Source: an uncultured delta proteobacterium | Lineage (GTDB): Bacteria > Desulfobacterota > Desulfobulbia > Desulfobulbales > Desulfocapsaceae | Direction of reading: 5' to 3' | Length of the DNA stretch: 64,000 nt | NCBI GenBank assembly: GCA_903875445.1 | Contig: CAIQWD010000108.1 | Span: 1 to 64,000 of the forward strand | In this document: piece after piece, positions 33,825 to 42,759 of the stretch | Layout: every line of letters begins with the position of its first letter | How positions within the stretch are numbered: the first letter of the stretch is position 1 | Translations under genes and position numbers: made by a program | The notes under the pieces: model-generated | What the model saw: only the letters and a program-made list of their open reading frames with translations | The model's database searches: none | What the model was told of the DNA's origin: nothing

Positions 33825-35054
33825 TTAGAGCATGTTTTCATCGCCGGCGGTGAATTGGTGTACCTGATTTCGTCCGCGCTTCTTGGCTAGATACAGCGCC
33901 TTGTCGGCGCATTGAATGAGTTGTTCATAAGAATCGGCATCGACGATCTTTCTGGTGGCAATCCCAAGACTTATGGTAACAATACCGCCGGTAGTGGATT
34001 CAATATGTTCAATTCTCATGTTTTCGACACCTTCACGAATTCGCTCGGCCACTGTCATTGCACCTTTGAGAGAGCCTTGCGGCAAGACAACCACAAACTC
34101 TTCCCCACCATAGCGGGCACAAAAATCGATCGGCCTTTTTAGAGAATCCTCAATACACTTCGCCACCTTTCGCAAGCAATCATCGCCCTCGATATGACCA
34201 TAGCAGTCATTATATTTTTTAAAATTGTCAATATCGCACATAATGACGGAAAGTTCCGCATCGCTTTTGCGGCAGATGGTGAACTCCGCCAGGATTCTTT
34301 CCGAAAAACTGCGTCTATTGGCAATTCCGGTGAGGGCATCCATAACTGCTTGGCGCCTGATGACATTATAGGAGCGCGCCAATTTCAGCCCCAAAACATT
34401 CAGTCCCACGAGACCAATCACCCATATCAGCAGATGCGACAGGACCATGGAAGCAATAGGTATCTGCATAGTGAACGGCAGGGATACGCTTATGCCGCCG
34501 CGTATATCCCCTTCTTTGTAACCCTGCTTTTGATGGCAGTTGAGGCACGATTTCTCGGTAATGAGCGGTGCCATATATTTGAAGACCTGGTGACCGCCTT
34601 CCTCGATGAAATCACTTTCTTCTTTCTTCCCCTGTTCGAAACTCTGCAGGAATTGCTTTTCAATAGGAGTCGCTTCGTTCAGGGGGCGAAGGGGCTTGAG
34701 ACTGGTAATATGGAACTGCACCCCCTCCTCAAACATGGCAATCTCGCTGATCTGCCTGGTCATCAGGGCTGGGTTGATCTTCGTCAGCACCATGGTCTCA
34801 TTGACCTGCAGATCGCGAAGCGGATCTTCTAGATACGGATTGGGCTGATTCATTTCAGTTACCGGCGTATAAACACCTCCGTGCAAAGAATTCCATCTTC
34901 TGGTAATAACAATCTGTTTGAAAACCGATCTGGCGGTTATCAGGGCAATACGCCGCTGTTCTTGGCGGGCATTAAAGATCATCCAAGCCAGGGAAGAAGA
35001 AATCAGCAGAGACCAGCACACATTAAAGATGACTATGTTCCTTCGAATGTTCAA
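33825..35054 (-). CDS. Diguanylate cyclase with periplasmic DUF3365-type heme-binding sensor
   Basis: 409 residues. A signal-anchor helix (~8-27) is followed by a periplasmic Tll0287/DUF3365-like domain containing a c-type heme motif CLNCH (170-174). A second membrane helix (~202-224) leads to a cytoplasmic GGDEF domain with active-site GGEEF (316-320) and an intact inhibitory site RPID (307-310) five residues before it. It should therefore make c-di-GMP in response to a redox or gaseous signal and be subject to product inhibition. The start is TTG at 35054, with AGGAG nine bases upstream. It is convergent with glrR (13 bases apart). Confidence 0.9.
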   Translation of the reverse strand: MNIRRNIVIFNVCWSLLISSSLAWMIFNARQEQRRIALITARSVFKQIVITRRWNSLHGGVYTPVTEMNQPNPYLEDPLRDLQVNETMVLTKINPALMTRQISEIAMFEEGVQFHITSLKPLRPLNEATPIEKQFLQSFEQGKKEESDFIEEGGHQVFKYMAPLITEKSCLNCHQKQGYKEGDIRGGISVSLPFTMQIPIASMVLSHLLIWVIGLVGLNVLGLKLARSYNVIRRQAVMDALTGIANRRSFSERILAEFTICRKSDAELSVIMCDIDNFKKYNDCYGHIEGDDCLRKVAKCIEDSLKRPIDFCARYGGEEFVVVLPQGSLKGAMTVAERIREGVENMRIEHIESTTGGIVTISLGIATRKIVDADSYEQLIQCADKALYLAKKRGRNQVHQFTAGDENML

Positions 35055-35125
35055 TGCTTCTTTCTCCTTGAGGCAGGCTTTTTAACTATCAACGATGCTC
35101 AGGCGAAATCAATTCCAGGATACCT

Positions 35126-35172
35126 GAAAAACAAACGGGGAGCAAATTCTTAAAGAATTTGCTCCCCGTTTG
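35126..35172 (-). terminator. Rho-independent terminator of the rnf operon
   Basis: A 20-bp perfect inverted repeat (35132-35151 / 35153-35172) is followed on the minus strand by TTTTT. It lies 65 bases beyond the rnfB stop and before the diguanylate cyclase gene on the same strand. Confidence 0.9.
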
Positions 35173-35236
35173 TTGCACAACAGAAGTAGCGCAGCAAGCT
35201 CAGGACAGGCAGCAGAGCCGGTCAATTTTTTCCGGC

Positions 35237-36112
35237 TCAACCGGCCATTTTCAAGCCGTCGACACCAGCGCGGGTAAGTACCTGCCGTCCTTTATAGTGT
35301 CTGAAGATCTCCCGCGGGCACTTGGTGACGCAGGCGGTCTCACAGGCCGGTCCATAAGCCAAGCAGGCTTTCTGATCGATTTTCACCAGATTATCCTCGT
35401 AGGTCACCGCGCCTGCCGGACAGGCCTTGACGCACATTTTGCAGCCGATGCAGCCGACCTGGCAGACGGCCTTGACATTTTTGCCGAGATCCTTTGTCGA
35501 GCAGGGGACGAAGACCCGCGCCTTAAGCGTCTGAATCTCAATGATTTTCTTCGGACAGGTACGGACACATACCCCGCAGCTTACACATTTATCCGGATTG
35601 ATTATCGGGAAGTTCTCGACCATATCAATGGCGTCAAAGGGGCAGGCCTCGGCGCATTCGCCCAGGCCGATGCATGCATATTGACAAGCCGAAGGCCCGC
35701 CAAAGCTGAGGTTGGCGGCCGTGCATGAGGCAAACCCATAGTATTCGTGTTTGTGGCTTACCCGTCCTTCAACCCGCGAACAGCGAACCACGGCGATCTG
35801 ATCCTCGACTGCCGCCATTTTCTTGCCAGTGAGTTCGGCAACCCGGGCCGCCACCTTTTCCTTGCCGGGAAAACAGAGGTTCGGCGGGACATCGGGGTCG
35901 GTGACCACGGCAATGGCGTAGCCCTCACAGCCAGGATATCCGCAGCCTCCACATTGGGCAAGAGGCAGGGACTCGACTACATGCTCGATCAGCGGATTGA
36001 CTTCCACCGCAAATTTATGGGCAGCAATCGCCAGGCCGATACCGAAAAACAGACCGATACAGCCGAGCAACACCAGACCACCTAAGGCCAATTTAATTAA
36101 TTCCGGATCCAT
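35237..36112 (-). CDS. rnfB: Electron transport complex subunit RnfB
   Basis: 291 residues. An N-terminal membrane anchor (~8-30), then the RnfB-typical 4Fe-4S motif CGGCGYPGC with a later Cys (LCFPG), followed by several ferredoxin clusters (CIGLGECAEACP, CVSCGVCVRTCP, CIGCKMCVKACP, and a C-terminal CETACVTKCP). RnfB takes electrons from ferredoxin and passes them into the membrane complex. The number of Cys groups is larger than in the short proteobacterial RnfB and like that of anaerobes. It is the last gene of the operon, 67 bases after rnfA. Confidence 0.95.
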   Translation of the reverse strand: MDPELIKLALGGLVLLGCIGLFFGIGLAIAAHKFAVEVNPLIEHVVESLPLAQCGGCGYPGCEGYAIAVVTDPDVPPNLCFPGKEKVAARVAELTGKKMAAVEDQIAVVRCSRVEGRVSHKHEYYGFASCTAANLSFGGPSACQYACIGLGECAEACPFDAIDMVENFPIINPDKCVSCGVCVRTCPKKIIEIQTLKARVFVPCSTKDLGKNVKAVCQVGCIGCKMCVKACPAGAVTYEDNLVKIDQKACLAYGPACETACVTKCPREIFRHYKGRQVLTRAGVDGLKMAG

Positions 36113-36179
36113 ATCTTTTTACTCTCAAACACAATCTGGTTAAACAATTAGAATGCCAAGCCCAGCCCCTTTGAGGGGA

Positions 36180-37124
36180 CTAAAACAACTGTAGACCCGA
36201 AAATCCAAGAAAAGCCATAGCGAACTGCCCGGCAACAATAAAGGCGATGGGTAGTCCCTTGAAGGTCGGTGGTATTTTCGCCAACTGCAAACGTTCACTC
36301 ACCGAACTCATCAGATACAAGGCCAGCAAGAAGCCGCCGCCGGCTCCAAGCGCCAGCATGAAGGTCTCAAAAATATTGTAGTTGTTATTGGCAAGAATCA
36401 GCGGCACGGCGATGATGACGCAGTTGGCGATTACCAGAACCAGGTACACCCCGAAGGAGTTGAAGAGGATCGGGTTGACCTTTCTGAGTACGGTATCAAC
36501 CGCCTGTACGGTCAGGGAAACAAGGCCGATAAAGACGACTATCTGCAGGAAATTAAGATTGAACGGGGTGAGGATAAAATTAAAGAAAAACCAGCTCATC
36601 AGCGCCGATACCACCATGACGACGGTAAAGACCACGCCCATTCCCTTAGCGGTGCTCTTTTTCTTGGAAGTCCCGAAAAATACGCAAAGTCCCAGGTATT
36701 TGGTAAAAACAAAGTTATTGATGAGCAGTGCCGAAATGAAAATTCCAAAGAGATATCCAAGATACGACTTGCTCACCTTAAAGGTAGTTTTGTCAATCCC
36801 GGCCAGGCCTTGAGCTGTAACGACATGGGTTTTCGCAGTATTGAGCGGCGCCTTGAACTGCAAGGTGACGCTTTTGCTATCGTGACCAAGAGTGGCTGAG
36901 CCGAGAGCCAGGATAATATCCGGGTCGGCTTCTTCAAAGACCGTGTAGTTGCCGACATTTTCGGCAACCTTCCTGTCAACCGCGCCTGACAACTTCACGG
37001 TTATCTCTTTCTTGCCGGAAAAGGTTTGATCGACAATAAGCCCCTCCGCCTGTGCCGCCAGGGGGGCAACCACGAAGAACAGCGCCGCCAGGACGATGTA
37101 TCTAATTTTTACCAGCATCATCAT
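36180..37124 (-). CDS. rnfA: RnfA with an extra N-terminal signal peptide and Ig-like periplasmic domain
   Basis: 314 residues versus ~190 for ordinary RnfA. Residues 1-26 look like a signal peptide (cleavage or anchor near AQA). Residues ~27-113 form a small beta domain resembling SbsA/Big-type Ig modules (ITVKLSGAVD...NYTVF...SATLGHDSKSVTLQF...THVVTAQGLAG). RnfA proper starts at ~119 with six helices, including LLINNFVFTKYLGLCVFFG with the conserved Cys that holds an intramembrane iron-sulfur centre together with RnfE. The ATG at 37124 overlaps the rnfE stop (ATGA) and has AAGGG upstream, so the extension is truly in the gene, not an annotation artefact. Confidence 0.92.
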   Translation of the reverse strand: MMMLVKIRYIVLAALFFVVAPLAAQAEGLIVDQTFSGKKEITVKLSGAVDRKVAENVGNYTVFEEADPDIILALGSATLGHDSKSVTLQFKAPLNTAKTHVVTAQGLAGIDKTTFKVSKSYLGYLFGIFISALLINNFVFTKYLGLCVFFGTSKKKSTAKGMGVVFTVVMVVSALMSWFFFNFILTPFNLNFLQIVVFIGLVSLTVQAVDTVLRKVNPILFNSFGVYLVLVIANCVIIAVPLILANNNYNIFETFMLALGAGGGFLLALYLMSSVSERLQLAKIPPTFKGLPIAFIVAGQFAMAFLGFSGLQLF

Positions 37125-37738
37125 TTTAACCCTTTTGAGCGTTTGTAATACACTTCTATCCAATTGAAAAAGGCCATCATCAGTCCGACCACAAAGAAGC
37201 CGGCACTCGGCAGAATAAAGAACAGCAGGGGTTTGAAACCGAGGACATCAAAACCGAAAATGGCCCCCGAGCCGAGCAGCTCACGCACAAAACCGATAAC
37301 CATCATGCCTATCATAAAACCCAAGCCCATGCCCAGACCGTCCCAAAAGGAATCCTTGACCGGCTCTTTACAGGCGAACATCTCAAGACGCATAGTGATA
37401 ATGGCAAAGGCGACGATCAGTTTGACGAAAATCCCCATCTTGGCATAGGCCTCTGGCAGATAGGCGGCAAGCACCAGATCGATGACCGTAACCCAGGTGG
37501 CGATGGTCAGGGTGTAGGTCGGGATACGAATCCGCGGATGAATGACGTTTTTAAAGGTCGAGATCGTCACACTGGAAAAGACCTGCACGAAAAGCACGGC
37601 GATGCCCAGCATAAATCCGTTCATGACGGTGGTGGAAATACCCACGGCCGGGCACATGGAGAGAGCCAGTTTAAAGATCGGATTTTCGCTTAAGATGCCG
37701 CGCGTTATCAGCTGCATGCTCGATTTATCATTGGCCAC
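37121..37738 (-). CDS. rnfE: Electron transport complex subunit RnfE
   Basis: 205 residues, six membrane helices. The N-terminal GILSENPIFKLALSMCPAVGIST carries the conserved Cys of the RnfA/RnfE pair, and MRLEMFACKEPVKDSFWDGLGMGLGF is diagnostic of the RnfE/NqrD family. Length is normal. It lies between rnfG and rnfA in the usual order, with a 21-base gap after rnfG and a 4-base overlap with rnfA. Confidence 0.95.
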   Translation of the reverse strand: MANDKSSMQLITRGILSENPIFKLALSMCPAVGISTTVMNGFMLGIAVLFVQVFSSVTISTFKNVIHPRIRIPTYTLTIATWVTVIDLVLAAYLPEAYAKMGIFVKLIVAFAIITMRLEMFACKEPVKDSFWDGLGMGLGFMIGMMVIGFVRELLGSGAIFGFDVLGFKPLLFFILPSAGFFVVGLMMAFFNWIEVYYKRSKGLK

Positions 37739-37759
37739 GTCGACTTCCTCTCACTTAAG

Positions 37760-38650
37760 TTAAAACGATACAGCAAGTTGCTGTTCTTGCAAAATCTTAT
37801 CCAACACATTGAGGCGATAGGCAAACTTGGTGACAATCCCTTTTACCCCTTCGGCCACGGCTTTGCTGGAAATGGTGGCACCGGTCAGGGCGTAGATTGC
37901 CTTATCCTTGTACTGCTCCCGTAATTTGCCGGAGGCCTCTTCGCTTACCCTGCCATTCAAGGCTTCGAGATACTCGGTGGGGATCGGTGCTTTCACTACT
38001 TCAATGGTCTTCAGCGCCTCAAAAGCTTTGCCTTTGAACTGATTCTTAAAGTAATCCTGAACGATTTCCGCCCCCAGGCCGGGATCTTCTTCGTGTTCAA
38101 GAACCGCCAGCCCGAGGATGGTAAACTCGGGATCGACCGCCAGCATGACGTTCACAAAGGTTTTGAAACCTTGGAACTTGCCGCCGAGAAGATAAGCGAT
38201 ACGTTTGCCGTTATTGGTGACGACAATGGTCTGATCGGCAAATTTCACCGTATAGCCGGGTCCGGCAGCTTGCTCGATAGCCTTGTCGCGGGTTTTCGGA
38301 TCAAGGGCCTCAGTATCGCCAAGGGCCACGGTCTTGCTTGCCAGCAGCCCGCCATTCAGGTCGATGTTGACAAAGAAAAAGCCTTTTCCATGCCCTTGCG
38401 GCACGAGGTAGCCGATCGACTGTCTATCGCCGCCGCTTATCACATAGCGGTACACCTCGTGCAGGGCCAAGGAATCGGGAATCTTCGCCCCGTTCTTGTA
38501 ACCGAGAAGGTCATAAATAACCCGCTGTTCCTGGACATGTTCGTTATGCTTTTTGGCGTTGCTGGTAAAGATGAAACAGAGCCCCATAATGCTTGCGGCC
38601 AGCAGACAGGACACGGTGAGACGAATGACAATCGTTATGATATTTTTCAT
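37760..38650 (-). CDS. rnfG: Electron transport complex subunit RnfG (covalent FMN)
   Basis: 296 residues. One N-terminal transmembrane helix, then a periplasmic FMN-binding domain. The flavinylation motif is LTGATISS (S/T-G-A-T-x-S/T), where the hydroxyl residue after the variable position carries FMN. VLEHEEDPGLGAEI is also family-typical. FMN attachment requires ApbE, not found in the window. The start overlaps the end of rnfD by 4 bases. Confidence 0.93.
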   Translation of the reverse strand: MKNIITIVIRLTVSCLLAASIMGLCFIFTSNAKKHNEHVQEQRVIYDLLGYKNGAKIPDSLALHEVYRYVISGGDRQSIGYLVPQGHGKGFFFVNIDLNGGLLASKTVALGDTEALDPKTRDKAIEQAAGPGYTVKFADQTIVVTNNGKRIAYLLGGKFQGFKTFVNVMLAVDPEFTILGLAVLEHEEDPGLGAEIVQDYFKNQFKGKAFEALKTIEVVKAPIPTEYLEALNGRVSEEASGKLREQYKDKAIYALTGATISSKAVAEGVKGIVTKFAYRLNVLDKILQEQQLAVSF

Positions 38651-39702
38651 TTTGCACCTCCAAGCGGCGGGGCAAAACGCTTCGGTTTAAACCAGCCGTC
38701 AAGAACGGTGCTGAGGGGATTCATCAGCAAAATGGCGTAGCAGATGCCTTCCGGATAGCCACCTTTCAGTCTGATGAGAACGGTCAGCGCACCGATGCCG
38801 ATGGCGAACACAATTTTTGCCGTCTTATTGCTTGGGCTGGTGACATAATCCGTAGCCATATAGAAGGCGCCGAGGATAGCGCCGCCGGAGAGCAGGGAAA
38901 GCAGTGGATCTCCGGTCATATAACCCTGGCCGCCGAAGATCCAGCTGAGTACACCGATGGTGCCCAACAGGGAAACCGGAATATGCCAGGTAATATAGCC
39001 TCGATAGAGAAGATACAGGCCGCCGAGAACCAAGAGAAAGCCGGAAGTTTCGCCGATACAGCCGGGGCGCCAGCCGAAAAAGAAACTGGTATACAGATCG
39101 GTGCCACTGCCGAAGATCTCGGTAAAGGCGACCATCCCCTTTTCTTTCATCACCGCCAAGGGTGTTGCCGTCGAGACCGCATCGATCGACCGGTTGAGAA
39201 AGGAAAATATTGCCAGGTTCTTCACCGGCGGTAACCAGGCAGAGGTCATGGCCACCGGGAAAGATGCCAGGAGAAATGCCCGGCCGAGGAGTGCGGGGTT
39301 AAAGAAGTTATAGCCGATACCGCCGAGGAGATGCTTGCCGATATAAATGGCAAAAACGGCGGCGAGGATGGGCAGCAGCGGCGACACCCCGGGTGGAATG
39401 ACAAAGGCCAGAAGCATCCCGGTCAATACGGCACTGCCGTCTTTAATGGTCACCGGTCGTCCCAGGGCCTTTTGACTCAGCCACTCGACAGCCACGCAGC
39501 TTATAACAGAAACAGCCGTAATCAGGAGGGTCTGTATCCCGAAGACAAATACCGACAGAATCAGCGGCGGTGCCAGGCAGGCCACGACTGTCCACATAAT
39601 TTTTTCGACCGACTCACTGCTTTTTAGATGCGGCGAGGTGGAAACCTTCCACAGCCCCGCCGGTGCAGCCGACTGGTCGTCCAACTCTTGCTGTTTGCTC
39701 AC
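38647..39702 (-). CDS. rnfD: Electron transport complex subunit RnfD (covalent FMN)
   Basis: About 351 residues, with roughly ten membrane helices. SPHLKSSESVEKIMWTVV at the start, DGSAVLTGMLLAFVIPPGV, GGIGYNFFNPALLGRAFLL and the FMN-attachment motif VSTATPL are family hallmarks. GTG 39702 is preferred over TTG 39714, since AGGAG sits just five bases before it. RnfD forms the membrane core with RnfA, E and G and is implicated in ion transport. Confidence 0.94.
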   Translation of the reverse strand: MSKQQELDDQSAAPAGLWKVSTSPHLKSSESVEKIMWTVVACLAPPLILSVFVFGIQTLLITAVSVISCVAVEWLSQKALGRPVTIKDGSAVLTGMLLAFVIPPGVSPLLPILAAVFAIYIGKHLLGGIGYNFFNPALLGRAFLLASFPVAMTSAWLPPVKNLAIFSFLNRSIDAVSTATPLAVMKEKGMVAFTEIFGSGTDLYTSFFFGWRPGCIGETSGFLLVLGGLYLLYRGYITWHIPVSLLGTIGVLSWIFGGQGYMTGDPLLSLLSGGAILGAFYMATDYVTSPSNKTAKIVFAIGIGALTVLIRLKGGYPEGICYAILLMNPLSTVLDGWFKPKRFAPPLGGAK

Positions 39703-39774
39703 GACTCTCCTCAAAGCCTCCTCATTATCGTCACAACCCCGTTTACCGGAGTCAAAATCACTTTCGTAAAACTC

Positions 39775-41097
39775 CTACTGCGGTCGCTTCGCCTTCATTT
39801 TTGCCAAACGTACAAATTGTACCAGCGGGCGTTTTGCCGGGCAGACATAGGCGCAGGAACCGCACTCGAAACACTCAAACACCCCGAACGGCTCGGTAAC
39901 CTCGGATCTTCCCGCCTCGACATGCAGGCCAATCTCCTTCGGTTCCAAGCCCATCGGACAAGCATCAAGACACCAACCACACCTGATGCACTGGGAATGG
40001 GGTTTGGTATCGATCTCATCCTTGGTGAGGAAGAGCACGGCCGAGGTGGTTTTGGTAACCGGTACCTCAAGACTGGAAACGGCAAAGCCCATCATCGGAC
40101 CGCCAAAAACGATTTTCGACAGGCCCGGCTGCAGTCCCCCGAGATAGTCGACAATATCCTTCAGCTTGGTGCCGATTTTCACCAGGAGATTGGCCGGTCT
40201 GCCGATACCCTTACCGGCCACGGTGATGACCTTTTCGTACAGGGGTTTACGAAGGACAACCGCATCGTAAATGGCCTTGGCAGTTGCGACATTCTGCACC
40301 ACCACCCCCACCGCCGAAGGCAGGGCCATGGCCGGGACCTTCCGCCCGGTAATGGCCTGGATAAGCTGTTTTTCCGAGCCTTGCGGATATTTCACCTGCA
40401 GGGTGCGGATCTTGACGGAGGCATCGGGGCTAGATGGTTCCGCAGCTTTGGTCATTGCCAGGATCGCATCGGGCTTATTATTTTCTATGCCGATATGACA
40501 CTCCTTGATGCCGAGAATCTTCAGGATGATTTTTGCCCCCTCGACTATTTCCGCAGAATACTCAAGCATTGCCCGGTGATCGGCGGTGATGTACGGTTCG
40601 CATTCGGCCCCGTTGAGGATGAGGGTATCGACCGGCGAATTGGCCGGCGGTTTCAGCTTTACATGGGTCGGAAAACCGGCACCGCCGATGCCGATAATGC
40701 CGCCGTCATGGACTCTGGTAAGGAGTTCCGCGGCATCAAGATTTTGCCACGCCTGCCTCTCATAGCGCACCGCTGCCGCCTCGCGGTTCACCGTCAGGGT
40801 GATGGACGGTGCACTGACCCGTACAGGATGCACCGAGTTGCCGATATCCTTAATTTTCCCGGCAACCGGGGCATGCAGCGGCACACCCAATCCTTTCTTT
40901 ACCTCGCCAATCAGGGCACCTTCGCCGATCTCCTCGCGTTTGCCGACCGTCGGTTGGCAGGGCGCACCGATATGCTGGCCGAGAATCAGTTCGAGTTCAT
41001 CGGGCACAGGCATAATTTCAATACCTAGCCCCTGGGTCTGCGTCTTAAATTCGGGCGGATGGATCCCGCCTTTTGGAAATGTCAGCAACGATTTCAT
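39775..41097 (-). CDS. rnfC: Electron transport complex subunit RnfC
   Basis: 440 residues, a peripheral cytoplasmic subunit. It contains an N-terminal sandwich-hybrid domain (HAPVAGKIKDI), the Rossmann FMN/NADH module (GIIGIGGAGFPTHVKL, LILNGAECEPYIT), a SLBB-like region and two C-terminal 4Fe-4S motifs (CIRCGWCLDACP, CFECGSCAYVCP). RnfC is where NAD(H) exchanges electrons. First gene of rnfCDGEAB, the order used in Acetobacterium and Desulfovibrio; in the latter a multiheme cytochrome gene precedes it, which is absent here. SD is weak (CGGA). Confidence 0.95.
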   Translation of the reverse strand: MKSLLTFPKGGIHPPEFKTQTQGLGIEIMPVPDELELILGQHIGAPCQPTVGKREEIGEGALIGEVKKGLGVPLHAPVAGKIKDIGNSVHPVRVSAPSITLTVNREAAAVRYERQAWQNLDAAELLTRVHDGGIIGIGGAGFPTHVKLKPPANSPVDTLILNGAECEPYITADHRAMLEYSAEIVEGAKIILKILGIKECHIGIENNKPDAILAMTKAAEPSSPDASVKIRTLQVKYPQGSEKQLIQAITGRKVPAMALPSAVGVVVQNVATAKAIYDAVVLRKPLYEKVITVAGKGIGRPANLLVKIGTKLKDIVDYLGGLQPGLSKIVFGGPMMGFAVSSLEVPVTKTTSAVLFLTKDEIDTKPHSQCIRCGWCLDACPMGLEPKEIGLHVEAGRSEVTEPFGVFECFECGSCAYVCPAKRPLVQFVRLAKMKAKRPQ

Positions 41098-41191
41098 AAA
41101 TATCCGATGATAACTATAAGAGGTACAAGTAGATATCTTCTTTTGTAGAGTATGTGAGTAAGCAGTCTTTGCGGCTTAATTATCAACCTGG

Positions 41192-42175
41192 TCAGGATAT
41201 GCCGCCATAATATTTCATGAACTGGGTGCGCTCAAAAACCGCGGCATCAACCGCCTTCTCGTAGCTGAGCTTGCCACGAAAATCGGCGAGGCTGGTGTAG
41301 GATTTGCCCGTCATCCACTCGTCAAGGCCGGCGAGCATGGCGGGAATCCGCCCAACGCCATTTTTATAAACGGTAGAGACAACCTGTACCGCCGTCGCCC
41401 CGGCGAGCAGCTGCTTGATCAGGCCCTCGCCGTCATGAACCCCGGTTGCCGCCACCAGATCTTTGTCAATTTGCCCGTACATCAGGGCAATCCAGCGCAG
41501 GGAATTACAGGCTTCACCAGGGCTGCTGAGCATATCGGCCGGTTTGACGAGCATCTTTTCGATGTCGATATCCGGGGTATAATACCGGCTGAACAGCACA
41601 AATCCGCCAATCTTCTTGATCCAGCTGAGTTTTTGGATGAGACCGGCGAGTGCGGCGGAATAATGGCTCATCTTCAAGGCTATGGGTATAGAAACCAGGT
41701 TCCCTACACTGTTGATGATTTCCACATATTTGTTTTCGTTATCGGCGCTGGTCAACCGAGGGTTTGACGGCAACAGAGAGACGTTCAATTCAATGGCATC
41801 GGCGCCTTGCTGCTCTACCGACTTGGCAAAGGAAACCCATTCGGCTGAGGAAACACAGTTAATACTGGCGATAATGGGAATGTCCACCGCCTTTTTAGCC
41901 TCGGCGATGAGCTTCAGGTAGGTCTCAACCTCATTGCCTCGGGTGTATTCGCGAATGTAATCAGTAGCCCCCGGGTAGTCGGCGTTGTAACTTTGCAGAT
42001 TGGCAGAATATTCCGCCTGGATCTGTTCTTCAAAAAGCGATTTTAAGACGATTGCCCCGGCCTGATTGTCGGCCAGCTCTTTTATCTTGGCAACGCTATT
42101 GGTAAATCCGCAACTGCCGACGATGATCGGATTTTTCAGCTCGAGTCCTAGATATTTGGTCGAAAGATCATTCAT
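41192..42175 (-). CDS. Dihydroorotate dehydrogenase-like FMN protein
   Basis: 327 residues from ATG 42175, where the family start (LSTKYLGLELKNPIIVGS) begins; ATGs at 42196 and 42232 are also in frame and none has a strong SD. The fold is a TIM barrel of the PyrD type: SCGFTN near the N-terminus, PIIASINCVS, IELNVS, IPIALKMSHY, GATAVQVVST. Bona fide DHODs have a catalytic Cys or Ser and an NxxxN pair that are not fully preserved here, so orotate formation is doubtful. It precedes rnfC by 94 bases on the same strand and may be co-expressed with it. Confidence 0.85.
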   Translation of the reverse strand: MNDLSTKYLGLELKNPIIVGSCGFTNSVAKIKELADNQAGAIVLKSLFEEQIQAEYSANLQSYNADYPGATDYIREYTRGNEVETYLKLIAEAKKAVDIPIIASINCVSSAEWVSFAKSVEQQGADAIELNVSLLPSNPRLTSADNENKYVEIINSVGNLVSIPIALKMSHYSAALAGLIQKLSWIKKIGGFVLFSRYYTPDIDIEKMLVKPADMLSSPGEACNSLRWIALMYGQIDKDLVAATGVHDGEGLIKQLLAGATAVQVVSTVYKNGVGRIPAMLAGLDEWMTGKSYTSLADFRGKLSYEKAVDAAVFERTQFMKYYGGIS

Positions 42176-42759
42176 ATCGCTCGCTGTGTTCTCCATGGAA
42201 AGAGTCTGCCTGATGTTCAACACTGATGCCATTGCCCAAGATTTATGTGCCGTTTGTGCGACAAAAACAAGAGCAACCCTACGGAATGAAAATACTCAAC
42301 CTAGAACCAATACAAAATTTTTATAGAAAATCAACAATATTTTTCTGATGACGGCTGAGTAATTAACCTATCTGTCTGTTATCAATCTTTTAATTATTTA
42401 CAAATACTTTCTCTATAGTTTATTGGTTAACTATGGGCGGTGAATCTTGATTTGCTGGACATGTGCATATATTTCAGAATTTCGCCCAAACACGCACAAG
42501 ACAAGAAATTATTAACCTCTGTTCTCCACTCGCCCATTTTGCCCTATGGAGAGGCTGATGTGCAAGGATGAAGTGAGAGCTTCCCTCAAAAATCGAAATT
42601 TGCCGGCAAGGATGAAATGAGAAGCCCTTTAACTGATGCGGAAAACGGCAAAGTCCATTATGGTCAGTCGCATTCCATAAATATTCATCTTATTCCATCT
42701 GTAACGCACAGAAGCCGGCGGAAAAGACAACCGGTCGACAATTTTCCTATTGCATTACC
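42176..42759. other. AT-rich divergent intergenic region
   Basis: No gene is supported. The left half (42230-42430) is strikingly AT-rich and should hold the promoter of the DHOD-like/rnf genes. The right half has a degenerate direct repeat, GCAAGGATGAA-[G/A]-TGAGA, at about 42562 and 42608. No -35/-10 pair is good enough to annotate. Confidence 0.4.

Noticed and set aside
39628-41028. 466-codon plus-strand frame opposite rnfC
   Set aside because: RnfC on the other strand has all family motifs. The frame is long only because of codon bias.
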